Assembly (NCBI RefSeq): GCF_024679095.1
Contig: NC_066516.1
Location: 20,070,035 to 20,134,034 of the forward strand
From: Eriocheir sinensis
Lineage: Eukaryota; Arthropoda; Malacostraca; Decapoda; Varunidae
Direction of reading: 5' to 3'
Length of the DNA: 64,000 bases
Shown here piece after piece: positions 12,255 to 28,573 of this stretch. Numbering within the stretch: position 1 is the stretch's first letter; the number at the start of each line of letters is the position of its first letter. Below the pieces are notes generated by a model. It did not search any database, was not told the DNA's origin, and saw only the letters and a program-made list of their open reading frames with translations. A program made the position numbers and the translations under genes.

Positions 12255-13554
12255 GAGGTAGGACAAATGAGTGTAAAGGTGGAAAGGAAGCCCAGGCTGG
12301 ATCAGGAACACTTTGTATTCTCTAACGTTTCGACCGCAAGGTCTTCTTCAGAGAGTGACAGAGTAGCCAGGTCGGGGACTGACAACCCGCCACATCCTTC
12401 CCCGAAAACCGCCAAATCCCGCCAGTCCAATTTGCTTCGCCCCCCCCCAACCCCCCCCCCCCCCAAAAAAAAAAAAAAAAAAACGCCAAATAATAATAAG
12501 GCATCATACGTAGACTTATTCATAATCCGTAGACTTTTTCATAATCCGGAGCTTTTTTTCTCTAAAATAAGCTTATGTAAACCTAAAACAATAGTATCAA
12601 CATTTTACACAGAAATACCTTATAATTTATAAACAATACCATATACCTACTAATTACCCACGAAAGAAACAAATATATTACATGATACTGAATATTTTTT
12701 TGGGGGGGAGGGGTATTTCATTGGGGATATATATCTACCCCAAGGGAGGAAGGCTATTAATGACCATAAATAAAATGTTACCTTAAGAATTGTTCTGAGC
12801 AATAGGAGAGAAATATAAATTTATCTTTAGCCTATATTATATACCTATAACTACGACGATTTTCCTCAATAGTTTTATAATTCAGGGAAATCTATAGCTC
12901 TGTGGTCGCGTCCTATATATACGGTATATGAGTTGAGTGAAAAAGGCTAACATTGATGATGTCGGCACAAATTCTTGGCAATAAATGCCGTATCACGACT
13001 CAGGAGTTGTTTATTAACATGTCCGCATATCATAAACATATATGGATATTCACTTCCGGAAGGCCTATTGCAGGTGGCCTTAATTGACAAGAAAATTAGC
13101 CCTCCCCTCTTGACCTGTCGTGATCGAACAAGGGCAAGGAGAGGGAAAGGGGAGGCAGGGGTCATTAGTGGTGAGAGGTCGCGGTCAGGGAGTGACCTGA
13201 CTCAGGGTGTGAGGGCGGGCAAGAATCATCATTAGCAGCTGAGTGCGAACATTCTTCTCGACGCTCGTCAGTCTACATATTTTATGAATCATAACCTCGA
13301 AAATCATTTTGATATAATAATGAGGATAATTTGAAATATACTGGAGACACAAAAAGACACCAAAAAATCGCCAAGCAGGACAGAAATCCGCCAAAAAAAA
13401 CACCAGCCCGCCAGCATCAAATTTTGCCCGCCAGGGAAGATACAAAACCGCCACATTTGGCGGAGACAATTCAGTACAGGCTGTATATATACCCCCTTGA
13501 GGCGACTCATCCATGGCCTTCTAAAAGGTGACTCATCTCGGTGGACGTCTGGCA
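12255..13554 (-). other. possible 3' part of the Penelope-like element; no gene
   Basis: A block at about 12318-12355 (minus-strand CTGAAGAAGACCTTGCGGTC then GAAACG) resembles sequence repeatedly seen at Penelope-like element termini. A poly-C/poly-A run lies at 12438-12483. At 12400-12440 and 13360-13470 the short motif CCGCCA recurs irregularly. No coding region recognised; assignment to the neighbouring Penelope element is inference. Confidence 0.3.
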
Positions 13555-14695
13555 GGCGCGCGCGATGATTGGTCCATGAGGATGAGGCTGGCGGCAGAGC
13601 GGGAGAGGCTTACGAATCCTTCTCAGTGATTGGTGGTTTCCCTCGTCACTATGTATGCAGCCTCGACTTCCTCTTCCTCTTTTCAAATCCCATATGTAAA
13701 ACCGTTGCTCTTTCCCAACTTTGCAAGTGTCTGTGTTTATCCCTATGCAGAACGAGAGAGTTTGTGGTTCGGTGGAAACGCATGTCGCTTTTGTGCTCCC
13801 TTATTCTTCTGACCAATCCTCGAGCAGTCTCACCGTAGTAATGAGCCGTGCATCGCCGCATGGAATGGAGTATATTGCACTTAACTGATTCGCTTCCCTG
13901 TTAGCCTTTCCTCTCACCATTTCTTGCAGCTTTTGTCCTGAGGCGTATGCTACGCGCACGCCTAGCTGCGTCAGCCAACATCTTCGTTATTGCTTCCGCT
14001 CCTTTTGCGTACGGAACAACTATGTATTCCCCACTTGTTTCTTCTTTTTCTTCACTTTTTCTTTCATATATCATTTTAGCCTTGTTTTTTAGTTTCTTTA
14101 TAACACCCAAGGGATACAGAAGTTTACGGAATGTCTCTGTTACGTAGATTATCTCGTCATCAAGGAACTCGTTATCGCAGATTCTAAGCGCCCTTAGGAA
14201 GAAACCGATTACCACTCCTGTTTTTGTTTTTTCGCTGTGTGCAGATAGGTAGTGAATAAAATCGTCTTTGTTAGTGGGCTTCCTATGTACTGAGAACTTT
14301 GCACTGCTATGATTTCGGTGTATCACTGTGTCGAGAAACGGTATTTTATTGTCCACTTCTAGTTCTACTGTGAATTGTATGAACGTGTTTACTCCGTTTA
14401 GTCTTCTTAGCTTGTTTTCAACATTTACACTTTTTGGTATCACCACTAGAACATCGTCCACATAACGAAACCACTTAAAATTTCTTCCCATGATGCGCAC
14501 AAAGTCGTCTTTCTCTAACATTTCCATTAAAAGGGAAGCCATCACTGCACTGAGGGGGGAGCCCGGCCATAGCTAGGCCACGATGCTGCTTGTATTCTTG
14601 GCCCTCAAACTCGAACGCACCAGAATTTACACACAAGTTCATCAAGAGATGGAGGTGGTACGGGAGACGACACACAAAGAAATATTAGAAGTGCA
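13555..14695 (-). pseudogene. Penelope-like element, RT plus GIY-YIG endonuclease, 5'-truncated
   Basis: Minus strand. From 14675 down, a QHRGLAMAG block and, after a frame change near 14550, a 214-codon frame (14545-13901) carry the RT catalytic box FRYVDDVLVV, then FLDTVIHR and RKPTNKDDFIHYLSAHS, which are characteristic of Penelope-like elements. A second frame (13861-13649) holds a degenerate GIY-YIG endonuclease: HYYGETARGLVRRIREHKSD with downstream His and Glu. Traces of the post-endonuclease tail continue to about 13555. At least one frameshift and an internal stop break the coding region, and the N-terminal part is missing at the junction with the Gypsy element. Order RT then GIY-YIG is the family diagnostic. 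Confidence 0.8.
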
Positions 14696-14741
14696 GGGAA
14701 AGGTGAACCGTACAGAACAGGCAGTTTGTGACGTAAGTGAC

Positions 14742-16144
14742 AAACAAGGTGCGAGCTGGACTTTCGCGCTAAGCAGCTGACTGTAGGAGGAAGGAGGGTG
14801 CCACTGACGACTGTGAACAAGGAGGGCCTGCCAGTGACGGTCAAGCGCACCACCATTATTCCTCCGAGGTCAGAGATGCTGTTACCCTGTCAAATTACGG
14901 GTGCCCCCCCGGCTAGCCTGTGTGTGGTAGGGAGTGGAAGTCGATGCCCGATAGAAAACGAGGTGATTGTAGGCAATACTTTGGTAGACACTGCCGCAGC
15001 GGAAGTGCCTGTCGTCGTGGCCAATGTCTCCTTCAGCCCAAAGAAAATAAAACAAGGGACCATGGTGGGGTTGTGCCAAGAGATCGACCAGGAACCGAGA
15101 GCCTGTGTCTGCAGGAGAACCCTGACGAAGCCCCAGGAGGAGCTGCCCGACTACCTGCGCGACCTGTTTGACAGGAGCTCCAAGTGTCCAGAGGAGCCCC
15201 AAGTGGAACAGCTTAGGGAGCTTCTCGTGAGGAATGCAGATGTGTTTTCCACAGGAGACCTGGACTTGGGGTGTACGGACCTGGTAGAGTACCACATCGA
15301 CACAGGTAGCCACCGCCCAGTGAAGCAAGCTCCTCGAAGGATGGCACCAGCCCGTCGCAAGGAGATGGATGAGGTGGTGGATGATCTCCGGCAACAGGGG
15401 TTAATCGAGCCGTCCAGCAGCCCGTGGGCGTCTGCTGTAGTGCTCGTCAGGAAAAAGGACGGTTCCCTCAGGTGCTGCGTGGACTACCGAGCCCTCAACG
15501 ATCTCACCATCAAGGATTCATACCCACTCCCACGGATCGACGACACGCTCGACGCTTTGGTGGGCTCCAAGTGGTTTTCAACACTGGATATGAGGTCTGG
15601 GTATCACCAAGTCAAAATGTCGGAGCAGGACAAAGAGACAACAGCCTTCTCCTACGGTCAAGGCCTGTGGCAGTTTAAGGTCATGCCCTTTGGCCTATGC
15701 AACGCGCCGGCCACGTTCGAGCGGCTGATGGAGAGGGTGCTGGAGGGACTTCACTGGAAGACGGCACTCATCTACCTCGACGACGTGATTGTCTTTGGCC
15801 AGACCTTCGAGCAGGAGATGGAAAGGCTATCAGAGGTTTTCGTCCGGTTTAGAGCTGCACACCTTAAACTCAGCCCGAAGAAATGCTGCCTATTCCAAAA
15901 GGAGGTCCAATACTTGGGACACATCGTGAGCGAGGCTGGAGTACGCACTGATCCTGAGAAGGTGGCTGCGGTAAGAGACTGGGCGACACCCACCAACGTG
16001 AAGGAGCTGCGGAGCTTCCTCGGGTTGTGCTCATACTACCGCAGGTTTGTGAAAGGCTTCGCTACGATTACTGCACCACTGCACCTACTGACGAAGAAGG
16101 GGCGCAAGTTTGAGTGGACAGCAGAAACTCATGGTTGCCTTTGA
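14742..16144 (+). pseudogene. pol: Gypsy pol part 1: reverse transcriptase
   Basis: Opens with the linker CELDFRAKQLTVGGRRV and runs through the RT palm: RKKDGSLRCCVDYRALN, FSTLDMRSGYHQ, FKVMPFGLCNAP, the catalytic LIYLDDVIVF box, YLGHIVSE and FLGLCSYYRRFV. All are classical Ty3/Gypsy RT motifs and the catalytic aspartates are intact. The frame ends early at TGA 16142-16144 because of a +1 shift near 16130; the RNase H frame continues afterwards. Confidence 0.88.
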
Positions 16145-17525
16145 GAAGCTCAAGGAGGCCCTCATCAGCTCGCCCGTACTCACCTACCCAGACCCCTCTT
16201 AGCCTTTTATACTGGATTGTGATGCCAGTGATGAGGGGATTGGTGGAGTGCTGTCCCAGGCATGTGCCGACATGGAACGGGTTGTGGCCTACTTCAGCAA
16301 GAAGCTCACCCCAGCCGAGAAAAACTATTGCGTGACCCGGAAAGAACTCCTGGAAGTAGTCAAGAGCCTTGACTTTTTCCATGCTTACCTGTACGGTGCA
16401 ACTTTCACCATCCGCACGGATCACGCTGCATTGCGGTGGCTGAAGTCACTGAAAAACCCTGAGGGCCAGCTTGCTCGCTGGATAGGTAAACTAGAGGAGC
16501 ATCACTGCATTATTGTGCACCGATCTGGGCTAACACACGGTAACGCGGACAGCTTGAGCCGGCGCCCCTGCCTACCTGAGTGTCAACATTGCCTCCAGAG
16601 GGAAAGCGCTACAGTGGAACAGACAGCGGAGGTGCCATGGGAAGACTTGGGAAAACTGCAGCGGGAGGACCGAGATCTGAGACCAATTATGGAGTGGCTG
16701 AGTCAGTCGTCAACGCGACCTGGGTGGGAAGTAATCTCGAGAGAAAGCCCTACCACCAAGAATTACTGGACTCAGTGGGACACTCTTCGGATGGACAACG
16801 GGGTGTTGCAGCGACGCTGGGTCTCTCATGATGGTCTTGACCACTACTGGTCCACGGTGCTACCTATGAAGTCCCGGGAAGGCGTCTTGAAAGAAATGAA
16901 CGACAGCATCACCAGCGGACACCTTGGGGTAAAGAAGACACTGAGTCGCCTGCGCCAAAGGTTCTACTGGGTTGGCATGAGGAAGGACATGGAAGAATGG
17001 TGTCACGCGTGTGAGGTGTGGTGTGCAAAGAAGGGCTCCAAGAAGCGTCACCGTGCCCCATTGCAACTATACCAGGTTGAAGCCCCCATGGAACGGGTGA
17101 CAGTGGATATAGCAGGACCCTTGCCTCTGACGACGAACGGAAACAGGTACATCTGCGTCACAATGGATTATTTCACAAAGTGGCCGGAAGCCTACGCCAT
17201 CCCTGACCAGGAAACCACTACCATCGCTAAGGTGTTGGTGGAGGAGTTCTTCTGTCGCTTCGGTGTGCCTAACGAGCTCCATTCCGACCAGGGAAGGGAT
17301 TTTGAGTCAACAGTCCTTGCTGAGTGCTGCAAGCTTCTGGGTATCAAGAAGACCCGGACCACCCCTCTGCACCCACAGTCAGATGGAATGGTGGAGTGGT
17401 TTAATTGGACGTTGGGCCAGGAGTTGGCCAAGCAGTGCAACAATGATCAGTCTTCATGGGATCAGAAGCTGCCTGCGCTCCTCATGGCCTACAGGTCTGC
17501 CGCCCACGAAACTACGGGGTATTAG
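16145..17525 (+). pseudogene. pol: Gypsy pol part 2: RNase H and integrase
   Basis: After a premature TAG at about 16201, RNase H shows FILDCDASDEGIGGVL, the Glu-containing RKELLEVV and the TDHAALRWL box. The integrase follows with an HHCC zinc finger (H-G-H-L-G-V, CHACEVWC), then the catalytic core: DIAGPLP, HSDQGRDFES and DGMVEWFN, giving the three acidic residues. A residue change (VEW for the usual VER) is visible at the third motif. The frame stops at 17523-17525 (TAG) within the conserved HETTGY region. Confidence 0.85.
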
Positions 17526-17537
17526 CCGGCAAAGCTG

Positions 17538-18206
17538 ATGTTTGGACGTGAGCTGCGATTGCCGGTGGACCTACTGACAGGAAGGCCTCCTGGGGAAAGC
17601 CTTCCAAGGGACGCCTCCAGTTTTGCCAGTCAGCTAGAGGAACGGCTGGAAGAGGTGCACCATCAAGTCCGTGGTGCCTTGAAGTTCTCTGGGGAGGCCA
17701 TGAAGCGCGGTTACAATATGAGGGTATGCCACGTTGACTTCAAGGAAGGAGACCAAGTCTGGCTTTATAACCCGCAGAGGAAGAAAGGACAGTCTCCGAA
17801 GTTACAGAGCCCCTGGGAAAGCCCTTATACTGTGCTAGAACGCCTCTCCGACGTGACTTACCGAATCCGGAGAACGGAAAGGACCAAGCCGAAAGTTGTC
17901 CACGTCAACCGGCTATGGAGGTACCACGGTCCGGGAAACTACACCTGGAACAACTACAGACACACAGCAGCCGACGAAAACGCAAGGGACGTCCAGGACC
18001 GAGAGGAGGTCGACGACGACATAGGCCTTCTGGACCTTTCAGCCGAGGGAGATAACCTCCCGGCTTCGGCAGATGTTCCAGGGACACCCCAAGAAGCGGA
18101 CGACGACGAGGCGCACCAGGAGACAGACGCGCAGGAGGCAGCGAACAGAAGACAAAGACAACGCAGGCGTCCACGGCGATACGACGATTATTATGTTTTT
18201 GATTAA
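17538..18206 (+). pseudogene. pol: Gypsy pol part 3: integrase C-terminus
   Basis: Continues after the stop with MFGRELRLPVDL, the basic region GDQVWLYNPQRKKGQSPKL and the GPY/F-like module SPYTVLERLSDVTYRI, ending VHVNRLWRYHG and an acidic then basic tail. No chromodomain is visible. TAA-type ending at 18206, just before the purine tract and LTR. Confidence 0.8.
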
Positions 18207-18271
18207 TTCTCTTATGTTTGTATATAGTTAAGTGTGTGATCGGGACGATCACAATTAAGAGGGGGGGATAG

Positions 18272-18666
18272 TGTTGTGCTGGAAGCTTCCCCCGGGGTCT
18301 ATGGGCCTCTGGAAGTCTCTGGGAGGAGTGAGTAGAGGGGCGGGGAGAAAGGCCCCGCCCGCGCCCCGCGGCCAGGCGCCAGACGGGAAGTATTGCCGAC
18401 TCGCACATATTTTTGCTACATGTTCTTGTATAATCTAACATATACTGTAACGTTCTAGACTGTACTGTTCGGTATATAAAGGAAAAGAGGGCGAGAGGAG
18501 GCAGTCCCAGTCATAGTAAGCTAGTGGTCAGTGAAGAGTCAGAGTGAATGGTACTACTAAGGAAGAATATTAAACTACAGAAGCTGTGCAAGGTGTTTAC
18601 ATATCTCCCTCCCACGGAGTATCCTGACAGGCGACACGGAACCCAAGTAACACGTCCGGCATAACA
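18272..18666 (+). repeat. 3' LTR of the Gypsy element
   Basis: Begins TGTTGTGCTGG right after the purine-rich tract and ends GGCATAACA, so TG...CA with short inverted ends TGTT/AACA, about 395 bp. A TATA-like GGTATATAAAGG at 18471 would be its promoter. No matching 5' LTR occurs in the window. Confidence 0.65.
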
Positions 18667-20430
18667 CTGGTCACCATTATTCACCTGTTATGCCTTCTTG
18701 GTCAAACTTTCGTATTATTTTAGATAGCCTCATATGTATGCATAGGGCATACATATAACGAAATCAGCCCTGTTATGTAAAAATGTGAAGTCTGCTAAAT
18801 GAGTGTGAATAATGAACAAATGTAATGAATATATACAGGTGAAGAGTCTGTCCTGCTGACATCTGCTAAATAATAGAACTTTAATACTTGTCACTATTAT
18901 GAAATAAATATTCACCTGTTATCCCTTGGAAAGATTAGGCTATCAGCAGATTCGAGCGGTTTATTACAGCGAGACACTCCACATTTTTTCATCAAATCTA
19001 TTCTTCACAGTTTTTTTTTTTTATATTCTTTACGTTTACTCTTTGTACGTTTATTTTTCACATTTATCCTTTATAATCTTCCGCTCAGCTGATGTATTGT
19101 TGACATTTCCCGCCGCTCCGGCATACCAACACTGCCGAATCACGCGCCTTCGTCTTGTCATGACCGTCACCACGCTGGTAGTCGCCGATACCAAGATCAA
19201 CAGAACATACTACCAGGTCTTCTCACGCGCAGAAAAGGACGTCAGCAGCAGTACCATAACATAACCACTGAATAGGCGTCGCAAAAGGAAATGCCTAGAA
19301 AAATGTGCTTTGTGGTCTTCCAGCGATGGAGAGGAATACCGATTTTGTTCTTAACCTGTGGAGAAAAAAACAGTCGAGGTGATTATAACGAAGGAAAACT
19401 GAGATTGAGACTAAGTTATGCAGGATTACGGTTTTCGAGCAATGCATTTATTTTCATTCACATTATTTTGTCGAGGAGGTGACATGCTTGTTGGTATTTG
19501 AAATGTGGCATGGTGGCCGAAATGCCTTACAACATAAATGATGCCAAAACATGTAAGAAAAAAAAATGGTGTTGTAGCAGAAAATGTACATGCAATGCTG
19601 GATTCATGGAGAACGACATCAATTCCTCGCTTTTTTTATCCTCCCCAAACCTTGCTAACATTTTCCACAACAAACACGAAGGGTGCTTTTGATGCATTAT
19701 TGTTATCTGCTACCACTCAGGACGACCCACAACACTGGGATATACAAGACACGATAATGAAAATAATATTGAAATAAATGTAATTGTACAGAAAACAGTC
19801 ATGTATATGCTGGGAAGACAATATTTCGTCAGACATTTCAGAAGAGATGATACCGCTGTGGGAAAGTTGCCTCCTGTGCTTTCTTTGGTCTGTATCTACT
19901 CCATCTGTCACGTACGTACACACTATCCTTTGTGTTGCCGTGCCCCAAACTTTAGATTTGGAGACCACCGAGCCCACCCCCAGCGAAACGAAGAACGCGG
20001 CGACCAGTGTATCAGATCCCAGCGCCTGCCTGGAGCCTCCGGAAAGTCAAGCTTGGGACGGCCACCTTGGCAGGTCCGTCACTATCAACGCCTTCATCAC
20101 CCTGTGGCTTGATTGCGACGACCGCGACGACATCGTCGAGATACCCATCCAAACCATCATCTTTGAAACCCCTAGAGCAGCTCTGTAGCTCCAGCCTCCA
20201 GCCTACCCCAAGAAATGCCTCCCGATCGACTCAGCTAGACAGGCCTTATGGCCGTAAGTCTAGCCCCTCTGCAGGGCTCTTACATAGCCTATCCAGTCAA
20301 TGTGCTGGAGAACATCAAACAACAACAAAAAAAAAACACAGAAGAAAATAAAGAGAAGAATGACATATAATGAGTAAATGATTTGAGAAAACTACGACGT
20401 ATTTTGTTATTGGAAGAGGTACGTAAAAGA
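18667..20430. other. intergenic; one unassigned ORF
   Basis: TTCACCTGTTAT occurs twice (about 18680 and 18909). A 134-codon + strand frame at 19784-20188 ends in RSVTINAFITLWLDCDDR and a stop; I recognise no domain and overlapping frames are also open, so it may be chance or part of a repeat. Around 19160-19230, VMTVTTLVVADTKINRT resembles the exon 2 peptide of CTL-C and could be a lectin relic, weakly. Confidence 0.35.
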
Positions 20431-20725
20431 TGTTATGGCTTGGGAATCCTTTCAGGGTTAATCGTTGTAAACGAAGTCAGTATCCATCATGGACGCCGAA
20501 GTGATAAGCAAAATTGTGGGAAGCTGGCCTGCTGACGGTGGCGGAGCGTGCGTTGGGGAGGGGAGGAGGGCAAGATATGCAATTGTCTTATATGCAAGGT
20601 CAAGGAATGCCTGACTGCTCCATGCTTTTATATTACGGCGTGAGCGAATATCAAGTCATTTCATTCTTCGCCCTCACACCAACGCCATCACCAGATCCAC
20701 CACCATCAAGAAAGCATACAAAGCC

Positions 20726-26170
<5,445 letters not shown>

Positions 26171-26452
26171 TTAAGAAAAGTTATCATATTTCGCTTTACT
26201 TTCCATTGTGAAACGTTTTTCTCATACATTTTCTTATAATAATAATAATAATAATAACAATAATAATAATATAGGGTTTATTGAAATATGGCAGCCGTCA
26301 GGCTGAAAATTTACATTTTAGAAATACATTTTAAGTAAGTTTCACTATGGGGTTCTCGAAAGGTCTGGACTTCCGAAAACCCCGTAAATTCTCAGCAATA
26401 AAAAATTTAAAATAAAATATCTGAAAATTGAGTTATCAGACTCACAGCCCCT

Positions 26453-26942
26453 CTATAGTCTGTTCAGAGGATGAAGGCGGTTCAGGGTGGAGCTGGTATC
26501 GTCGTTTACCTCTAGCCATGGTGCCAAATCAGCCTTCGTACATGCATCTTTTTCTCTTATTTCCCACCCATGTGCTATTTGAAAGTGATATTTTATATAT
26601 TCTGTATATAGTAAATTTAGCTACATAGTACAATGAGTGTCGATGTTTAGGATTATAACAAGGATTTGTATAAATTCTATGAAATGTGGCAGCGATTTTT
26701 TCCCATGTTGCCACGTTGTGGTGGTGGTAGTGGTGGTGGTCGGTGTGTCCCCCTAGGTCCCTCCCCCGGGTCGAGAGGGAGAGAGAGGGAGAGAGACAGA
26801 GATAAACAGGTGGGTCGTGGGTGGGAAGGCCGGGAGAGAGTGCTAATCTGATAATTGGCGGTCGAACTGGCAGTGCTGCACTCATGGGAATTCTGGAATC
26901 TGCCACACCTTGAACTGCCTTCATGCTCCGAACAGACTATAG
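26453..26942. mobile_element. MITE with about 40-bp terminal inverted repeats
   Basis: CTATAGTCTGTTCAGAGGAT at the left is matched by ATGCTCCGAACAGACTATAG at the right, and the similarity continues inward through GAAGGCGGTTCA/TGAACTGCCTTC. About 490 bp, with a (GA)-rich interior and no coding capacity. The target duplication is not clear; TA is possible. Confidence 0.6.
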
Positions 26943-28445
26943 TCCTTATTATTTAAATATCACATCTCTCATAGGGTAAGCAAAAGCCAGATAAAACCTG
27001 CTCTTAAGTTTATTGAAAGCAACAAAGAAATTCGCTGGAAATTAGAATAATTAATCAATACCAAGCACACAGCAACCTAGTAGCTATCCTAAAACATCCT
27101 AGCAAATGGTTATTTAGCTGTAGATGGAGAAGGGGGAAGCCACACCCTGATCTGCCTCGTGTGTCTGGAGCCCTGAAGTCCTTCTTCACTTCTCTCTCGT
27201 TCCTCACTGCAACGCGCCGTGCCCTCCTTCCTCCCACGGGCTTCCCTGACCTGAGTACACAGTCACTCTGGACTTGCGAATATTACAAGGCTGAAAAATC
27301 CGGAGGCTGGGGAGGGACGTCCGCTCGCGTCGAAGTCTGGGCAGGAGATGACTTGAAAGATGGCGGCGGTCCCACAATGCTCCGCGCGCCGGCCGCGGCC
27401 AAGATGCCAGCTCTCGCCATACTGACATCTCGTTTTTTGTGCAACACTTACGCTAAAACGCCCTAACGGCTATGGATTTATTATTTATTAATAACTTAAC
27501 ACATGCAATTGGTCATAGTGGGTCATGCATTCCAGTTGGCAGTTATAACGAATATGATTTGAAAAGCTCGCTGCTTCCCGCGTTCTAGTTTTCCCGCGTG
27601 ATCTGTGACTACTTCCCGCTCTCTCAGTCAAAATGGCGGGGACACCCGCGATAATTTTCCACAGGCCACTCCCTGAATAATGAAATCATGACATTCACTA
27701 ACTATAACAAGTACAAAAGGAAGGGGAGATGGAAAACAAGGGTCTGACTTGTCTCTGGGAAGGTAGGGGTGAAGGGGGGTGGGGTGGAGTGAAGTATGTT
27801 GGTGCCGGGGCAGCGGGGAGGGCGAAGGGCGGATTCTTCCAGATAGCATTGAGGTCAAGTGCGATGTTAATCCTTAGGTAGTATGCTGGGTTCAGGTGAC
27901 AGGTCCCGGAGGGATGCAGGTGGGCATTATCTGGGAGGACACTCAGGTACCCAGGCTTTGTAAGAAGGTGCTAAGCCTAGGCCGGCGGGACACAGGTGGT
28001 GGGTGCCGCCCGGTTGGTTGTTGTATGTTTCTGGGAACAAGAGCACAGCGTTGATGAAGGTGCCGTGCATCTTGCTCCAAACCTGAGTGACGAGGCTGCC
28101 ACACTGCTTGTCACCTGAACTGACCCTCCCCTGCTGTTGGGTGACCGAGATGGTGTCCTTCGGAACTTGAGCGTGTCGGCGATGACGAGGCGTTGGCGAC
28201 ACAGCTCTCACTACCTTCCAGCACCGCTAACACACTGCACTCACTGTATGTCTGTTTAATGTCACAACATTTTACAAGTGTTCTTAGTTATAATGAGTTT
28301 CTTGAAAAAATGGGAAGCAGCGGGGGAATGGGAGCGAAGGAGAAGGAAAAAGGATAAGGTTCAACAGGCTGACCCTGTGGCTGCTCTATGGGGAGCGCCT
28401 TGTGACACGTCTTGACCCCGTGAGGGTCAGGAGAGGTGTGTGTGA

Positions 28446-28499
<54 letters not shown>

Positions 28500-28573
28500 C
28501 AAACTATCCGGTAGCCTCTGAGGTTCCACCTTCACCGCCGCTATCTCCGCGCAAGATAATCTACGCCTAGAGA
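26943..28573. promoter_or_regulatory. GC-rich, promoter-like stretch; no gene recognised
   Basis: 27300-27660 is unusually GC- and CpG-rich. It has AAGATGGCGGC (about 27358, YY1-like), three TTCCCGC motifs (27575, 27591, 27613; E2F-like) and AAAATGGCGGGG (about 27632). This could be a promoter of an unseen transcript or part of a transposon. (GT)n lies at about 28438-28495. Frames at 27927-28211 (minus) and elsewhere match nothing I know. Confidence 0.3.

Larger units (their letters stand above)
14700..18666 (+). mobile_element. Ty3/Gypsy LTR retrotransposon, 5'-truncated and broken
   Basis: Plus-strand pol domains in order: protease-RT linker (about 14742), RT, RNase H, integrase, GPY/F-type C-terminus, purine-rich tract (about 18258-18268) and one 3' LTR. 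The 5' LTR, gag and protease are absent; sequence left of 14700 belongs to an oppositely oriented Penelope element. One frameshift (about 16130) and two in-frame stops (about 16201, 17523) interrupt pol. It lies between the two lectin duplication units. Confidence 0.88.

Noticed and set aside
13240..13275. Minus-strand CTGACGAGCGTCGAGAAG near the Penelope element as a hammerhead ribozyme
   Set aside because: Penelope elements can carry hammerheads, but here GAAA is not present after stem II, so at best it is decayed.
14742..18206. Functional Gypsy pol gene
   Set aside because: One frameshift, two internal stops, and missing 5' LTR, gag and protease.
19784..20188. 134-codon plus-strand frame as a real gene
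   Set aside because: No domain recognised and other frames are equally open; kept only as a note.
27927..28211. 94-codon minus-strand frame as a gene
   Set aside because: No recognisable domain, no splice support, and located in GC-biased sequence where chance frames are long.
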